Below, in pieces: positions 1 to 7,928 of a DNA stretch of 64,000 bases (within the stretch, counting starts at the first letter, position 1; each line of letters begins with the position of its first letter). The stretch is from Chryseobacterium gleum (GTDB lineage: Bacteria; Bacteroidota; Bacteroidia; Flavobacteriales; Flavobacteriaceae): positions 1 to 64,000 of the forward strand of contig CAMDGB010000011.1 of NCBI GenBank assembly GCA_945897915.1, given 5' to 3'. Under the pieces are notes generated by a model that saw nothing but the letters and a program-made list of their open reading frames with translations, was not told where the DNA came from and did not search any database. The position numbers were made by a program, and so were the translations under genes.

Positions 1-3
1 ATA

Positions 4-663
4 TTATTTTGTAAGTTTTTTCAAATCAGCAATTGTTTCAGTTGGATTGGCAGCTCCAAACACGTAATTTCCTGCAACTAATACATCTGCACCAGCATCA
101 GCTAATTGTTTCGCGTTTTTGTTGGTTACACCGCCATCAATTTCTATAATGGTATTAGCTTTACATCTCTTTATTATTTCTTTCAATTGGCCAACTTTGT
201 CGTATGTTTTTTCAATAAAACTTTGTCCGCCAAATCCTGGATTTACACTCATGATACAAACCAAATCAATATCCTGAATAATGTCTTCTAAAACTTTTAC
301 GCTAGTGTGAGGGTTGATGGCTACTCCTGCTTTCATGCCTTCTGCTTTGATAGCTTGAAGCGTTCTGTGTAAATGATTACAGGCTTCATAATGAACGGTT
401 AATACATTAGCGCCTAATTTGGCAAAAGTAGTAATGTATCTGTCAGGATCTACTATCATTAAATGGACATCTATTGTTTTTTTTGCATGCTTTGAAATAG
501 CTTGCAAAACAGGCATTCCAAAAGATATATTGGGTACAAAAACGCCATCCATGATGTCAATATGAAACCAATCAGCTTCACTGGCATTAATCATTTCAAT
601 GTCGCGTTGTAAATTAGCAAAATCCGCAGCTAAAACCGAAGGAGCGATAAGTGTATTTTTCAT
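4..663 (-). CDS. rpe: ribulose-phosphate 3-epimerase
   Basis: Interconverts D-ribulose 5-phosphate and D-xylulose 5-phosphate in the cytosolic pentose phosphate pathway. The 219-residue product has the usual length and reads as a complete TIM barrel. Family signatures are present: the N-terminal APSVLAADF, then FHIDIMDG with metal and catalytic residues His34, Asp36 and Asp39, a second metal histidine in DVHLMI near residue 67, the NPGFGGQ phosphate loop and the EIDGGV strand carrying the second catalytic Asp. The ATG start gives the expected N-terminus. It lies downstream of the sigma factor gene on the same strand but behind a terminator, and a promoter-like box at 682-712 suggests its own transcript. 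Assignment is secure. Confidence 0.96.
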   Translation of the reverse strand: MKNTLIAPSVLAADFANLQRDIEMINASEADWFHIDIMDGVFVPNISFGMPVLQAISKHAKKTIDVHLMIVDPDRYITTFAKLGANVLTVHYEACNHLHRTLQAIKAEGMKAGVAINPHTSVKVLEDIIQDIDLVCIMSVNPGFGGQSFIEKTYDKVGQLKEIIKRCKANTIIEIDGGVTNKNAKQLADAGADVLVAGNYVFGAANPTETIADLKKLTK

Positions 664-681
664 TTAAGTATATTGTTTGTG

Positions 682-712
682 CAAAAATAGATATTTTAAA
701 AAAACTCCGAAA
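682..712 (-). promoter_or_regulatory. candidate rpe promoter
   Basis: On the minus strand TTTC, 19 bases, then TATTTTTG match the Bacteroidota -33/-7 pattern (TTTG-N19-TAnnTTTG) with one mismatch. The -7 box ends 18 bases before the rpe ATG. The -33 part overlaps the terminator hairpin of the upstream sigma gene. Confidence 0.4.
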
Positions 713-728
713 GTATTTCCGGAGTTTT
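701..728 (-). terminator. terminator of the sigma factor gene
   Basis: A 9-bp inverted repeat (AAAACTCCG / CGGAGTTTT) with a 10-base loop, followed on the minus strand by a run of T. It lies 39 bases past the sigma factor stop codon and separates that gene from rpe. Confidence 0.8.
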
Positions 729-766
729 GATGTTAAGACTTTTGATTTTCGACTTTACGACTAAAT

Positions 767-1630
767 TTATCCTAAATATGTTTTTAATATTTTACTTCTT
801 GATGTATGTTTTAATCTTCTAATGGCTTTTTCTTTAATTTGACGTACACGTTCACGAGTTAAATCAAATGTTTCGCCAATTTCTTCTAATGTCATTGGAT
901 GCTGATCGCTTAATCCAAAATACAAACGCACTACGTCTGCTTCTCTAGGTGTTAAGGTTTCTAAAGCACGTTCAATTTCAGTTTGAAGTGATTCGTGAAT
1001 TAATTCTCTATCTGGATTTGGTGATTCACCCGAACGTAAAACGTCGTATAAATTTGAATCTTCTCCTTCTACAAGTGGAGCATCCATTGACAAGTGACGA
1101 CCAGAGTTTTTCATAGACTCTTTTACGTCATTCACCGTCATGTCTAATTCTTTTGCAATTTCTTCAGCAGAAGGTGGTCTTTCATTAGATTGCTCTAATA
1201 AAGCGTACATTTTGTTGATTTTATTGATCGAACCAATTTTGTTCAAAGGCAAACGAACAATACGAGATTGTTCTGCTAACGCTTGTAAAATCGATTGACG
1301 AATCCACCAAACCGCATACGAAATGAATTTGAAACCACGTGTTTCATCAAAACGTTGTGCCGCTTTAATCAAACCTAAGTTTCCTTCGTTAATTAAATCG
1401 GGCAAAGTCAAACCTTGATTTTGATATTGTTTGGCAACCGATACTACGAAACGTAAATTCGCTTTTGTTAATTTTTCTAAGGCACTTTGGTCACCCGCTT
1501 TAATACGTTGTGCTAATTCTACTTCTTCATCGGCAGTAATTAAGTCTACTTTACCAATTTCTTGTAAATATTTGTCTAAAGAAGCAGTTTCACGATTGGT
1601 AACCTGCTTGGTTATTTTAAGTTGTCTCAT
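767..1630 (-). CDS. rpoD: primary RNA polymerase sigma factor (RpoD/SigA)
   Basis: Housekeeping sigma-70 factor that directs core RNA polymerase to TTTG/TAnnTTTG promoters. The 287-residue protein is the short Bacteroidota form: it starts [10 protein letters not shown], goes directly into region 1.2 (LDKYLQEIG) and lacks region 1.1. Region 2 is intact ([16 protein letters not shown] and [11 protein letters not shown], about residues 83-118), followed by region 3 (SINKINKM) and region 4 with the -35 helix-turn-helix ([20 protein letters not shown], about residues 244-263). Unusually for this phylum a strong purine ribosome-binding site precedes the ATG. A terminator follows it. Identity as the primary rather than an alternative sigma factor rests on the full set of regions and the characteristic N-terminus. 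Confidence 0.95.
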   Translation of the reverse strand: MRQLKITKQVTNRETASLDKYLQEIGKVDLITADEEVELAQRIKAGDQSALEKLTKANLRFVVSVAKQYQNQGLTLPDLINEGNLGLIKAAQRFDETRGFKFISYAVWWIRQSILQALAEQSRIVRLPLNKIGSINKINKMYALLEQSNERPPSAEEIAKELDMTVNDVKESMKNSGRHLSMDAPLVEGEDSNLYDVLRSGESPNPDRELIHESLQTEIERALETLTPREADVVRLYFGLSDQHPMTLEEIGETFDLTRERVRQIKEKAIRRLKHTSRSKILKTYLG

Positions 1631-1637
1631 TGAATTT

Positions 1638-1644
1638 CCCCCTC
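1638..1644 (-). promoter_or_regulatory. strong Shine-Dalgarno of rpoD
   Basis: GAGGGGG on the minus strand sits 7 bases upstream of the rpoD ATG. Most genes in this window have no recognisable Shine-Dalgarno, so this one stands out and fixes the start codon. The rest of the 182-base gap to the carotenoid genes is AT-rich with no clear consensus promoter. Confidence 0.6.
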
Positions 1645-1812
1645 AATTTATTAGTTCTATTTATTATACGTAAGAAAAAGTAAAAAGTTACAAAAAATAG
1701 TAATAAGTTTAACACCAACTTAAAAATTCTGTTTTAAGAATACAAAAGAGTTTTAAAAAATTGGGATTGTTTAAATATATTAATTATATTCAAATAAGAA
1801 TTAAAAATTTAA

Positions 1813-2520
1813 TTACACCTCTAAAAAATTGGCAACATTTTTGCCGTTCCATTTTCCTAAAAATTTATAAGGGATAAATCTTGCAAATAGTTCTTCTTTG
1901 TACCATTTAAGTTTTCTGGTTAGACGAACAACTTCTTTGTGCTTTTCGTTTTTGTAGGCATAATCAATCATTTCTGCTTGTGTTTTCCATATGCTTAAAG
2001 TCGCTTGTTGAATTAAAGGCCATTCGCCAACACCAATTGACAGTGCTAATCCATCATAGTCTTCTAAACTTTTACTTACATTACCCACTTTTCTCCAGAA
2101 AGAAATTAATTTTGAAAGTCGAATGCTGGCTCGTGTTAAAACCATAACGGGTTTGTCTAAAGCCAAAGTGGCATCTGAAACAAAAGGTTGCTTTCCGTCC
2201 CATTTTCCGTGTGCCTCTGCAGCATGTGCAAAAACGGTAAATGATTCGGCACTTTTAGATTTATACTTGTTAAAGAAAGAATTTTTTTCAAAAAAAGTAG
2301 TGGCATGCATTTCTGATTCCCAAATGCATAATAAGGCATACGTACCGAAGTTGGGTTTCGAACTAAAACCATTTTCAGCGCCAGAACCTAATAGCTTGTA
2401 AAATACAAGTCCTTCAATATTTTTGAAATGAGCGTGTCCTAATTGCATTTGCGAAAATGCCCAAAGTTTATTGGAAAAAGATTCCAGTTTAAAAAAGGTA
2501 CAAGTTGTTATTTGGCTCAT
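1813..2520 (-). CDS. CrtA-like carotenoid hydroxylase/monooxygenase
   Basis: Resembles spheroidene monooxygenase (CrtA), a family recognised by the N-terminal block around FSQMQLGHAHFKNIEGLVFYK, the LGSGAENGFS motif near residue 45, and the FAHAAEAHGKWDGKQPF block. The length of 235 residues is normal. In flavobacteria a CrtA-related protein has been described as a carotenoid 2-hydroxylase of the acyclic end group in myxol synthesis, and the neighbours here (CrtZ, CruF-like and a CrtI/CrtD-like desaturase) fit that role. It is the last gene of the minus-strand cluster, 12 bases after crtZ. The family is recognised with fair confidence; the precise substrate is inferred from context. A 2-ketolase activity is the alternative. 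Confidence 0.75.
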   Translation of the reverse strand: MSQITTCTFFKLESFSNKLWAFSQMQLGHAHFKNIEGLVFYKLLGSGAENGFSSKPNFGTYALLCIWESEMHATTFFEKNSFFNKYKSKSAESFTVFAHAAEAHGKWDGKQPFVSDATLALDKPVMVLTRASIRLSKLISFWRKVGNVSKSLEDYDGLALSIGVGEWPLIQQATLSIWKTQAEMIDYAYKNEKHKEVVRLTRKLKWYKEELFARFIPYKFLGKWNGKNVANFLEV

Positions 2521-2532
2521 GAATATGAATTC

Positions 2533-3015
2533 TTATTGCGCATACTGGGTTTTAGATTTTTTTAAAGCGTCTTGAATGTATTTTTTCTTAATAATTAACA
2601 TTCCAAAACTTTCTCCACCATCTTTACCTATATTTTTGTGATGCATTTTGTGTGCGCGACGCAATGCTAAAACATATACGTTTTTTGATTTAGTAAGCAC
2701 TTTGAAACGTTGGTGTATTACTAAGTCGTGTACAACAAAATAAGCTAAACCATAAAGTAAAATACCAAAACCAACCCAAGTGTACCAGGCATATTGGTTC
2801 ATCATTCCAAACATTATTAGCAACCAACTTGGTACTGCATAAGTGATAAAAAATAAATCATTTCGTTCAAACCAACTTTTATGGTCTTTTTTGTGATGAT
2901 CAGCATGAAAATACCACATAAAGCCATGCATGATGTACTTGTGATTTGCCCAAGCCGAAAATTCGGTTAGTATAAATGTGACTAAAACAATGCTGCAATT
3001 AATTATTATTTCCAT
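2533..3015 (-). CDS. crtZ: beta-carotene 3-hydroxylase (CrtZ type)
   Basis: Non-haem di-iron membrane hydroxylase that adds the 3-hydroxyl group to beta-ionone rings, giving zeaxanthin-type rings. The 160-residue protein shows the full set of histidine clusters of the fatty acid hydroxylase superfamily: HKYIMH (25-30), HADHH (37-41), HDLVIH (96-101) and HKMHH (122-126). Hydrophobic stretches at about 5-22, 54-72 and 80-95 would place it in the inner membrane. It is preceded by the CruF-like gene (91-base gap) and followed 12 bases later by the CrtA-like gene. Identification is strong from the histidine pattern and length. Confidence 0.92.
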   Translation of the reverse strand: MEIIINCSIVLVTFILTEFSAWANHKYIMHGFMWYFHADHHKKDHKSWFERNDLFFITYAVPSWLLIMFGMMNQYAWYTWVGFGILLYGLAYFVVHDLVIHQRFKVLTKSKNVYVLALRRAHKMHHKNIGKDGGESFGMLIIKKKYIQDALKKSKTQYAQ

Positions 3016-3106
3016 GTTAAATAAATATAAATAATGATGTAAAAAATATAATTTGTAAAATCAATATAATTAAAGACACTTTACGATTGGCTTTAATAAT
3101 GATAGG

Positions 3107-3643
3107 TTAAAAAAAGTACGATATAAAAAAAGCAACTCCAATCCAACCCAAATAATTATGTAAACCAGGTAATCCATTTTCAAATTGCCAAAAATCAAGT
3201 TTAGGAGCTACTTGTTCTATCAACAAATCAATAAGTGTAACTAGTAAAGCCGCTACAAACAATACTGTTATTTTGTTTACAAAGATACTACTTACTATTC
3301 TAATTCCTGCACAAATAAGCATTGCCCAATTGATAGAAATGATTAGTGGGACTTCAAGTAATTTTATGCCTAATCCATTCCCGTAGGAATATTTTCCAAA
3401 AATTAACCCAGTTTTTACGCCAATTACTTCAAAAATATACCCTAAAAAAGCTATAGAAAAAAAGGCTAAAATGAATTTTTTGTCGGCTACTGGACTATGA
3501 ATTAAAAAAACTAAACAAGTCAATAATAAAGTATAAGGCGTAAAAGGACTAAAAAAACTAGGATTGATTACAAACCCAATTGACCCGGAAATATAGACCA
3601 GAATTAAGAAATATAATAAATAGGATTTATATGTTTTTATCAT
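3107..3643 (-). CDS. CruF-like carotenoid biosynthesis membrane protein (DUF422)
   Basis: Hydrophobic 178-residue protein with about six membrane segments. The block FEVIGVKTGLIFGKYSYG (about residues 71-88) is the hallmark of the DUF422/CruF family, whose characterised members hydrate the 1,2 double bond of acyclic carotenoid ends. The C-terminal part has the acidic DLLIEQ and the conserved Trp/Asn-rich LDFWQFENG and HNYLGW blocks. The start codon lies 17 bases inside the end of the upstream desaturase gene, so the two are translationally linked. With CrtA-like and CrtZ proteins it would give a 1-hydroxylated acyclic end as in saproxanthin or myxol. Family call is good; the reaction is inferred. 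Confidence 0.75.
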   Translation of the reverse strand: MIKTYKSYLLYFLILVYISGSIGFVINPSFFSPFTPYTLLLTCLVFLIHSPVADKKFILAFFSIAFLGYIFEVIGVKTGLIFGKYSYGNGLGIKLLEVPLIISINWAMLICAGIRIVSSIFVNKITVLFVAALLVTLIDLLIEQVAPKLDFWQFENGLPGLHNYLGWIGVAFFISYFF

Positions 3644-5111
3644 TTTTTTCTCTTTCTACTATTATTTGACTCGCAATTTTTGCACTAAAAAGGCATAAAG
3701 GAATTCCTCCGCCAGGATGCACACTTCCGCCTACAAGAAACAAATTTTTAATGCTTGACGAAAAATTAGCATGTCGTAAAAATGCCGCAAATTTATTGTT
3801 GCTGGAGTTTCCATAAAGTGATCCGCCGTAAGACGAAGTTTGGTTTTCTATATCAATGGGACTTAACGTACTTTCTGAAATGATGTATTTTTCAATATCG
3901 GTTTTTAAAATGGCATTAATTTTTTCAACAACATTTTTCCTAATATCGGCTGCATAGTTTATACTTTCGTTTTTATTGTGTGGCACATTTACCATTACAA
4001 ACCAGTTTTCACAACCTTCTGGCGCATCATCTTTACAATATTTTGAAGTAATATTAATATAAACCGTTGGATCGTCAGTTGGAAATTGTTTTGAAAACAA
4101 ATAATCAAATTCCTTTTTGTAATCATCACTAAACAAAATATTATGTAGTCCCAAAGCTGCAAATTCTTTGTTTATTCCCCAATAAAAAACATACGCACTA
4201 CTTGATTTTTCTTGTTGAATTAGCTTTTTAGGAGTAAAAGATTTTGGCAACAAATACTTGTAAAGCACATGCAGATCCACATCGCTTGCTACAATATCAA
4301 AGGCATAATTCACACCATTACTTTTAATGGAAGTAATCTGGTTATTAGATTCTACTTCTAATTTTTCAACGGCTGCATTGTATTTAATTTCCACATTAGC
4401 TTCTTCTGCAAGTTTGACTAAATGTGTTGTAATTTGATGCATGCCTTTTTTAGGTAAATAGGCCCCAAGATTAAACTCTAAATGCGAAATCATATTCATT
4501 AATGCAGGAGCTTTGTATGGATTTGAACCATTATAAGTCGCAAATCGATTGAAAAGTTTTACCGTTTTTGGATTTGAAAACGTTCTTGAATTTTTTTCGT
4601 GCATCGTACTGAATAATCCCAAAAATGGTGAAAATAATATGCCTTTTAAAGTTTTAAAATTTATAAAATTTTTCAGTTGATGAAGCGATTGGTTTAAAAA
4701 TAAATCTTCTGTGGTTTTAAAATAAAATGCGTTGCGCTTGATGTGTTTTAAAACGCTTTCTTTTTTTTCATTTAATTTTAAATGCACTTCATCTGCAAAA
4801 TCTTCCAAATTAGCAGATGCTTTTAGCTGCGTTCCATCCGAATAAAAATAGTTAGTTATGACATCTAATTTCTGGTATTCAAATGTATGGGCGCTTCCTT
4901 GTAAATTAGTCAATTCATCTATCAACGAAGGCATTGTAAATAATGATGGCCCTTTATCAAATCGGAATCCGTTTATTTTAAGTTCACTCAATTTACCGCC
5001 TGGATAACTATTTTTTTCAAAAATTGTTACCTTAAACCCTTGATTAGCTAGTCGAATTGCTAATGCAAGACCTCCAATTCCAGATCCAATTATACCAACG
5101 GTTTTTGTCAT
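3627..5111 (-). CDS. CrtI/CrtD-family carotenoid desaturase
   Basis: FAD-dependent amine-oxidase-fold desaturase. The N-terminus has the dinucleotide-binding GSGIGGLALAIRLA (residues 9-22), then FEKNSYPGGKLSE, and the C-terminal FAD signature GGSVHPGGGIPLCLFSAKI (about 460-478). At 494 residues it has the normal length of phytoene desaturase CrtI and of the 3,4-desaturase CrtD, which are hard to separate by eye. No phytoene synthase (crtB) lies next to it, whereas a CruF-like hydratase overlaps its end, so I favour the CrtD role, introducing the 3,4 double bond after 1,2-hydration. It is the first gene of the cluster; I found no convincing consensus promoter in front of it. Confidence 0.8.
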   Translation of the reverse strand: MTKTVGIIGSGIGGLALAIRLANQGFKVTIFEKNSYPGGKLSELKINGFRFDKGPSLFTMPSLIDELTNLQGSAHTFEYQKLDVITNYFYSDGTQLKASANLEDFADEVHLKLNEKKESVLKHIKRNAFYFKTTEDLFLNQSLHQLKNFINFKTLKGILFSPFLGLFSTMHEKNSRTFSNPKTVKLFNRFATYNGSNPYKAPALMNMISHLEFNLGAYLPKKGMHQITTHLVKLAEEANVEIKYNAAVEKLEVESNNQITSIKSNGVNYAFDIVASDVDLHVLYKYLLPKSFTPKKLIQQEKSSSAYVFYWGINKEFAALGLHNILFSDDYKKEFDYLFSKQFPTDDPTVYINITSKYCKDDAPEGCENWFVMVNVPHNKNESINYAADIRKNVVEKINAILKTDIEKYIISESTLSPIDIENQTSSYGGSLYGNSSNNKFAAFLRHANFSSSIKNLFLVGGSVHPGGGIPLCLFSAKIASQIIVEREKNDKNI

Positions 5112-5248
5112 TATATTTAATTAAAAATAGTGACGTAAAATTAATTTTTTACTAAAGGTTAAAAGTATAACAAAAGTTAAAAAAATCCTATAAATAATTA
5201 AAACTAACTATTAAACAAAAACTACAAATCTACATTTGCTTAAAATTA

Positions 5249-5281
5249 AAAACCCCAATTTAGATTATAAATTGGGGTTTT
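5249..5281 (-). terminator. terminator of pnp
   Basis: A 14-bp inverted repeat built on CCCCAATTTA / TAAATTGGGG with a 5-base loop and a T run on the minus strand, 22 bases past the pnp stop. The A/T flanks make it potentially bidirectional. The remainder of the gap to the carotenoid cluster (5112-5248) is AT-rich without a clear signal. Confidence 0.85.
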
Positions 5282-5302
5282 TGGTAAACTATAAAATATA
5301 AA

Positions 5303-7438
5303 TTATTCTTTTCTCTCTTCTCTTGGAGGTCTTGGTAAAAGTGCTTTTCTTGACACTTTTTCTTTTCTAGTTTTTGGGTCAAGTCCTAAGTATTTCACTT
5401 GGAATACATCGCCCATATTCACTACATCCGTAACGTTTTCTGTACGTTCCCAAGCCAATTCAGATACGTGTAATAAAACTTCGTTTCCTGGTGCATCAGT
5501 ATATTCTACAACCGCACCAAAATCTAACATTTTAATTACTTTTACTTCATATGCTTCACCCATTGCTGGTTTGAAAATGATAGAATCAATTTTAGCCAAT
5601 ACTGCTGCAATCCCATCAGGATCTGTTCCAAGAATTTCAACTACACCTTGCTCATCAACTTCGTTGATAACGATAGTACAACCAGTAGCTTTTTGTAATT
5701 CTTGAATTACTTTCCCGCCAGGTCCAATCAACGCTCCAATAAAGTTACCAGGAATTGTTCTCATGATAATTTTTGGCGCATGAACTTTAACGTCAGTATT
5801 TGGTTTGTCTAATGTTTCCATTAATTTTCCTAAGATATGCAAACGGCCATCACGAGCTTGTGCCAAAGCAGCTTCCATAATTTCGTATTTCAATCCGTCA
5901 ATTTTGATGTCCATTTGACAAGCTGTAATACCTTCTGAAGTTCCAGTAACTTTGAAATCCATATCTCCTAAATGATCTTCATCACCTAAAATGTCAGATA
6001 AAACCGCGAAACGTTCTCCATCCGTAATTAATCCCATCGCAATTCCTGAAACAGGACGAATCATTTGAATACCGGCATCCATTAAAGATAATGTTCCGGC
6101 ACAAACAGTAGCCATTGAAGACGAACCATTCGATTCTAATACTTCAGAAACCACACGAATTGTATAAGGACAATCAGCAGGAATCATATTTTTCAAGGCT
6201 CTTTGTGCTAAATTTCCGTGACCAACTTCTCTTCTTGAAGTTCCTCTCAATGGACGCGCTTCTCCTGTAGAAAATGGTGGAAAATTATAGTGTAAGTAGA
6301 ATTTTTCTTCTCCTTGTTCAGATGGGGAATCAATTTGGTTTGCTTCTCTAGAAGTTCCTAAAGTAGCTGTTGCTAATGCTTGAGTTTCTCCACGAGTAAA
6401 TAATGCCGATCCGTGAACTGATGGTAAATAATCTACTTCACACCAAATTGGGCGAATTTCTGTAGTTTTTCTACCGTCTAAACGCGTACCTAAATCTAAG
6501 GTTACGTTACGAACCGCTTCTTTATTAGTTTTATAAAAATATTTAGAAACTAAATCGCCATTTTCTGCTAATTCTTCTTCTGTAAACAACGCTTTAACTT
6601 CTTCTTTTACAGCGTCAAAGGAAGCAGTACGTTCTTGTTTAGAAGAACCTTTACTTGCAATTGCGTATATTTTATCGTAAGCGGCTGCTTTTACTTTTGC
6701 ATAAATAGCATCGTCTGTTCTTTCAGTTTCGTAGGTACGAACTTCTTTTTTACCAAAAGCTTGCGCTAATCTTTCTTGTGCAGCAATTTGTACTTTAATG
6801 TGTCCATGAGCAAATTTAATTGCTTCTACCATTTCAGCTTCTGAAATTTCTTTCATTTCTCCTTCTACCATCGCGATAGAATCAGTTGAAGCTCCAATCA
6901 TCATGTCAATATCAGACAATTCTAATTGTGCGCGAGATGGATTGATGATGAATTTACCATCAATTCTTCCCACTCTAGCTTCAGAAATCAAAGTTTCAAA
7001 AGGAATGTCAGACAAAGCAAGTGCTGCTGATGCCGCTAATCCTGCTAAAGCATCTGGCATAACGTCTTCGTCATGAGACATTAATTGAATCATTACTTGA
7101 ACTTCAGCATGGTAATCAGATGGGAAAAGTGGACGTAATACACGGTCAACTAAACGCATCGTTAACACTTCGTTATCACTTGGACGTGCTTCTCTTTTGA
7201 AGAAACCACCAGGAAAACGACCTGCTGCTGCAAATTTTTCACGGTAATCTACCGTCAAAGGTAAAAAGTCAATGCCTGGGCTTGCTTTTCTTGAAGAAAC
7301 AACTGTACCTAAAATAACAGTATTTCCAATTCTTACTACTACAGATCCGTCTGCTTGTTTAGCTAAACGTCCTGTCTCGATTGTGATGCTTCTGCCATCA
7401 CCTAAATCGATTTTTTCTACAAATAATTGTGGAATCAT
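5303..7438 (-). CDS. pnp: polyribonucleotide nucleotidyltransferase (PNPase)
   Basis: Phosphorolytic 3'-5' exoribonuclease of mRNA turnover. The 711-residue protein has the standard order: first RNase PH domain ([17 protein letters not shown] type motif as [16 protein letters not shown]), an alpha-helical linker, the second RNase PH domain ([14 protein letters not shown], later [13 protein letters not shown] with the catalytic Asp pair), a KH domain with the loop [11 protein letters not shown], and a C-terminal S1 domain ([20 protein letters not shown]). The frame stays open 27 codons upstream, but the ATG giving [16 protein letters not shown] matches the family N-terminus. It follows rpsO, the widely conserved order, with a terminator and a structured leader between. 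Confidence 0.97.
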   Translation of the reverse strand: MIPQLFVEKIDLGDGRSITIETGRLAKQADGSVVVRIGNTVILGTVVSSRKASPGIDFLPLTVDYREKFAAAGRFPGGFFKREARPSDNEVLTMRLVDRVLRPLFPSDYHAEVQVMIQLMSHDEDVMPDALAGLAASAALALSDIPFETLISEARVGRIDGKFIINPSRAQLELSDIDMMIGASTDSIAMVEGEMKEISEAEMVEAIKFAHGHIKVQIAAQERLAQAFGKKEVRTYETERTDDAIYAKVKAAAYDKIYAIASKGSSKQERTASFDAVKEEVKALFTEEELAENGDLVSKYFYKTNKEAVRNVTLDLGTRLDGRKTTEIRPIWCEVDYLPSVHGSALFTRGETQALATATLGTSREANQIDSPSEQGEEKFYLHYNFPPFSTGEARPLRGTSRREVGHGNLAQRALKNMIPADCPYTIRVVSEVLESNGSSSMATVCAGTLSLMDAGIQMIRPVSGIAMGLITDGERFAVLSDILGDEDHLGDMDFKVTGTSEGITACQMDIKIDGLKYEIMEAALAQARDGRLHILGKLMETLDKPNTDVKVHAPKIIMRTIPGNFIGALIGPGGKVIQELQKATGCTIVINEVDEQGVVEILGTDPDGIAAVLAKIDSIIFKPAMGEAYEVKVIKMLDFGAVVEYTDAPGNEVLLHVSELAWERTENVTDVVNMGDVFQVKYLGLDPKTRKEKVSRKALLPRPPREERKE

Positions 7439-7466
7439 AAATTTAATTCTCAAAAGGTTATACAAA

Positions 7467-7506
7467 GGGTTAGTTGTGTTGTTGTTGTAGTAGTTGTGTC
7501 TAACCC
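7467..7506 (-). promoter_or_regulatory. pnp 5' leader hairpin with ACAAC-rich loop
   Basis: A perfect 7-bp inverted repeat (GGGTTAG / CTAACCC) encloses a 26-base loop that on the RNA is almost only A and C (ACAAC/ACA repeats) and therefore unstructured. It lies 28 bases upstream of the chosen pnp start, in the untranslated region. Function is not known; leader-mediated control of pnp is known in other bacteria. Confidence 0.4.
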
Positions 7507-7544
7507 AATGAAAAACCAAACTTTTCTGCGTTGTTTATAAACAA

Positions 7545-7565
7545 AAAGGGGCGCAAAGCCCCTTT
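7545..7565 (-). terminator. terminator or attenuator between rpsO and pnp
   Basis: An 8-bp inverted repeat AAAGGGGC / GCCCCTTT with a 5-base loop, followed by TTTTTGTTT on the minus strand. It begins 6 bases past the rpsO stop. Readthrough would feed pnp. Confidence 0.8.
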
Positions 7566-7571
7566 AGTGTA

Positions 7572-7841
7572 TTATTTTCTAATTCCTAATTCTTTAATTA
7601 TTTCACGGTATCTTAAGATATCTTTCTTCTTTAAGTAATCTAAAAGACTTCTTCTTTTACCTACTAAAAGCACCAAAGATCTTTCTGTGTTGTAATCGTG
7701 ACGATTTTTTTTCAAGTGTTCTGTTAAGTGCGAAATTCTAAATGTGAATAACGCAATTTGTCCTTCTGCAGAACCTGTGTTTTCAGCTTTTCCTCCGTGC
7801 TTAGCGAAGATGTCAGCTTTTGTTTCTTTAGTCAAATACAT
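7572..7841 (-). CDS. rpsO: 30S ribosomal protein S15
   Basis: Primary 16S rRNA-binding protein of the small-subunit platform. The 89-residue length is exact for S15. The conserved core is visible: TGSAEGQIALFTFRISHLTEHLK (about 22-44), HDYNTERSLVLLVGKRRSLLDYL with the rRNA-contacting HD and the RRxLLxYL motif, and the C-terminal YREIIKELGIRK. It has its own promoter (7896-7926), a short leader with a hairpin and its own terminator, so it can be made separately from pnp downstream. Confidence 0.97.
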   Translation of the reverse strand: MYLTKETKADIFAKHGGKAENTGSAEGQIALFTFRISHLTEHLKKNRHDYNTERSLVLLVGKRRSLLDYLKKKDILRYREIIKELGIRK

Positions 7842-7871
7842 GCTAATATTATTTAAATGATTATTATGTAG

Positions 7872-7888
7872 ATTGAGTTTATCTCAAT
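7872..7888 (-). promoter_or_regulatory. hairpin at the 5' end of the rpsO leader
   Basis: ATTGAG / CTCAAT, a perfect 6-bp stem with a 5-base loop, starting within a few bases of the predicted transcription start. S15 controls its own synthesis through leader structures in several bacteria; whether this hairpin does so is inference. Confidence 0.4.
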
Positions 7889-7895
7889 ACGGGTG

Positions 7896-7926
7896 CAAAT
7901 TTACAAATTAATTTTGAAGTTGCAAC
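7896..7926 (-). promoter_or_regulatory. rpsO promoter
   Basis: On the minus strand GTTG, 19 bases, then TAAATTTG (followed by C), a very good match to the Bacteroidota housekeeping promoter. The predicted start lies about 50 bases upstream of the rpsO ATG. Confidence 0.6.
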
Positions 7927-7928
7927 TT

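Noticed and set aside
106-291. 61-codon plus-strand frame over rpe
   Set aside because: Antisense shadow of rpe with no motif or promoter.
7439-7519. 27-codon N-terminal extension of pnp
   Set aside because: Low-complexity Asn-rich sequence covering the leader hairpin; the internal ATG gives the family N-terminus.
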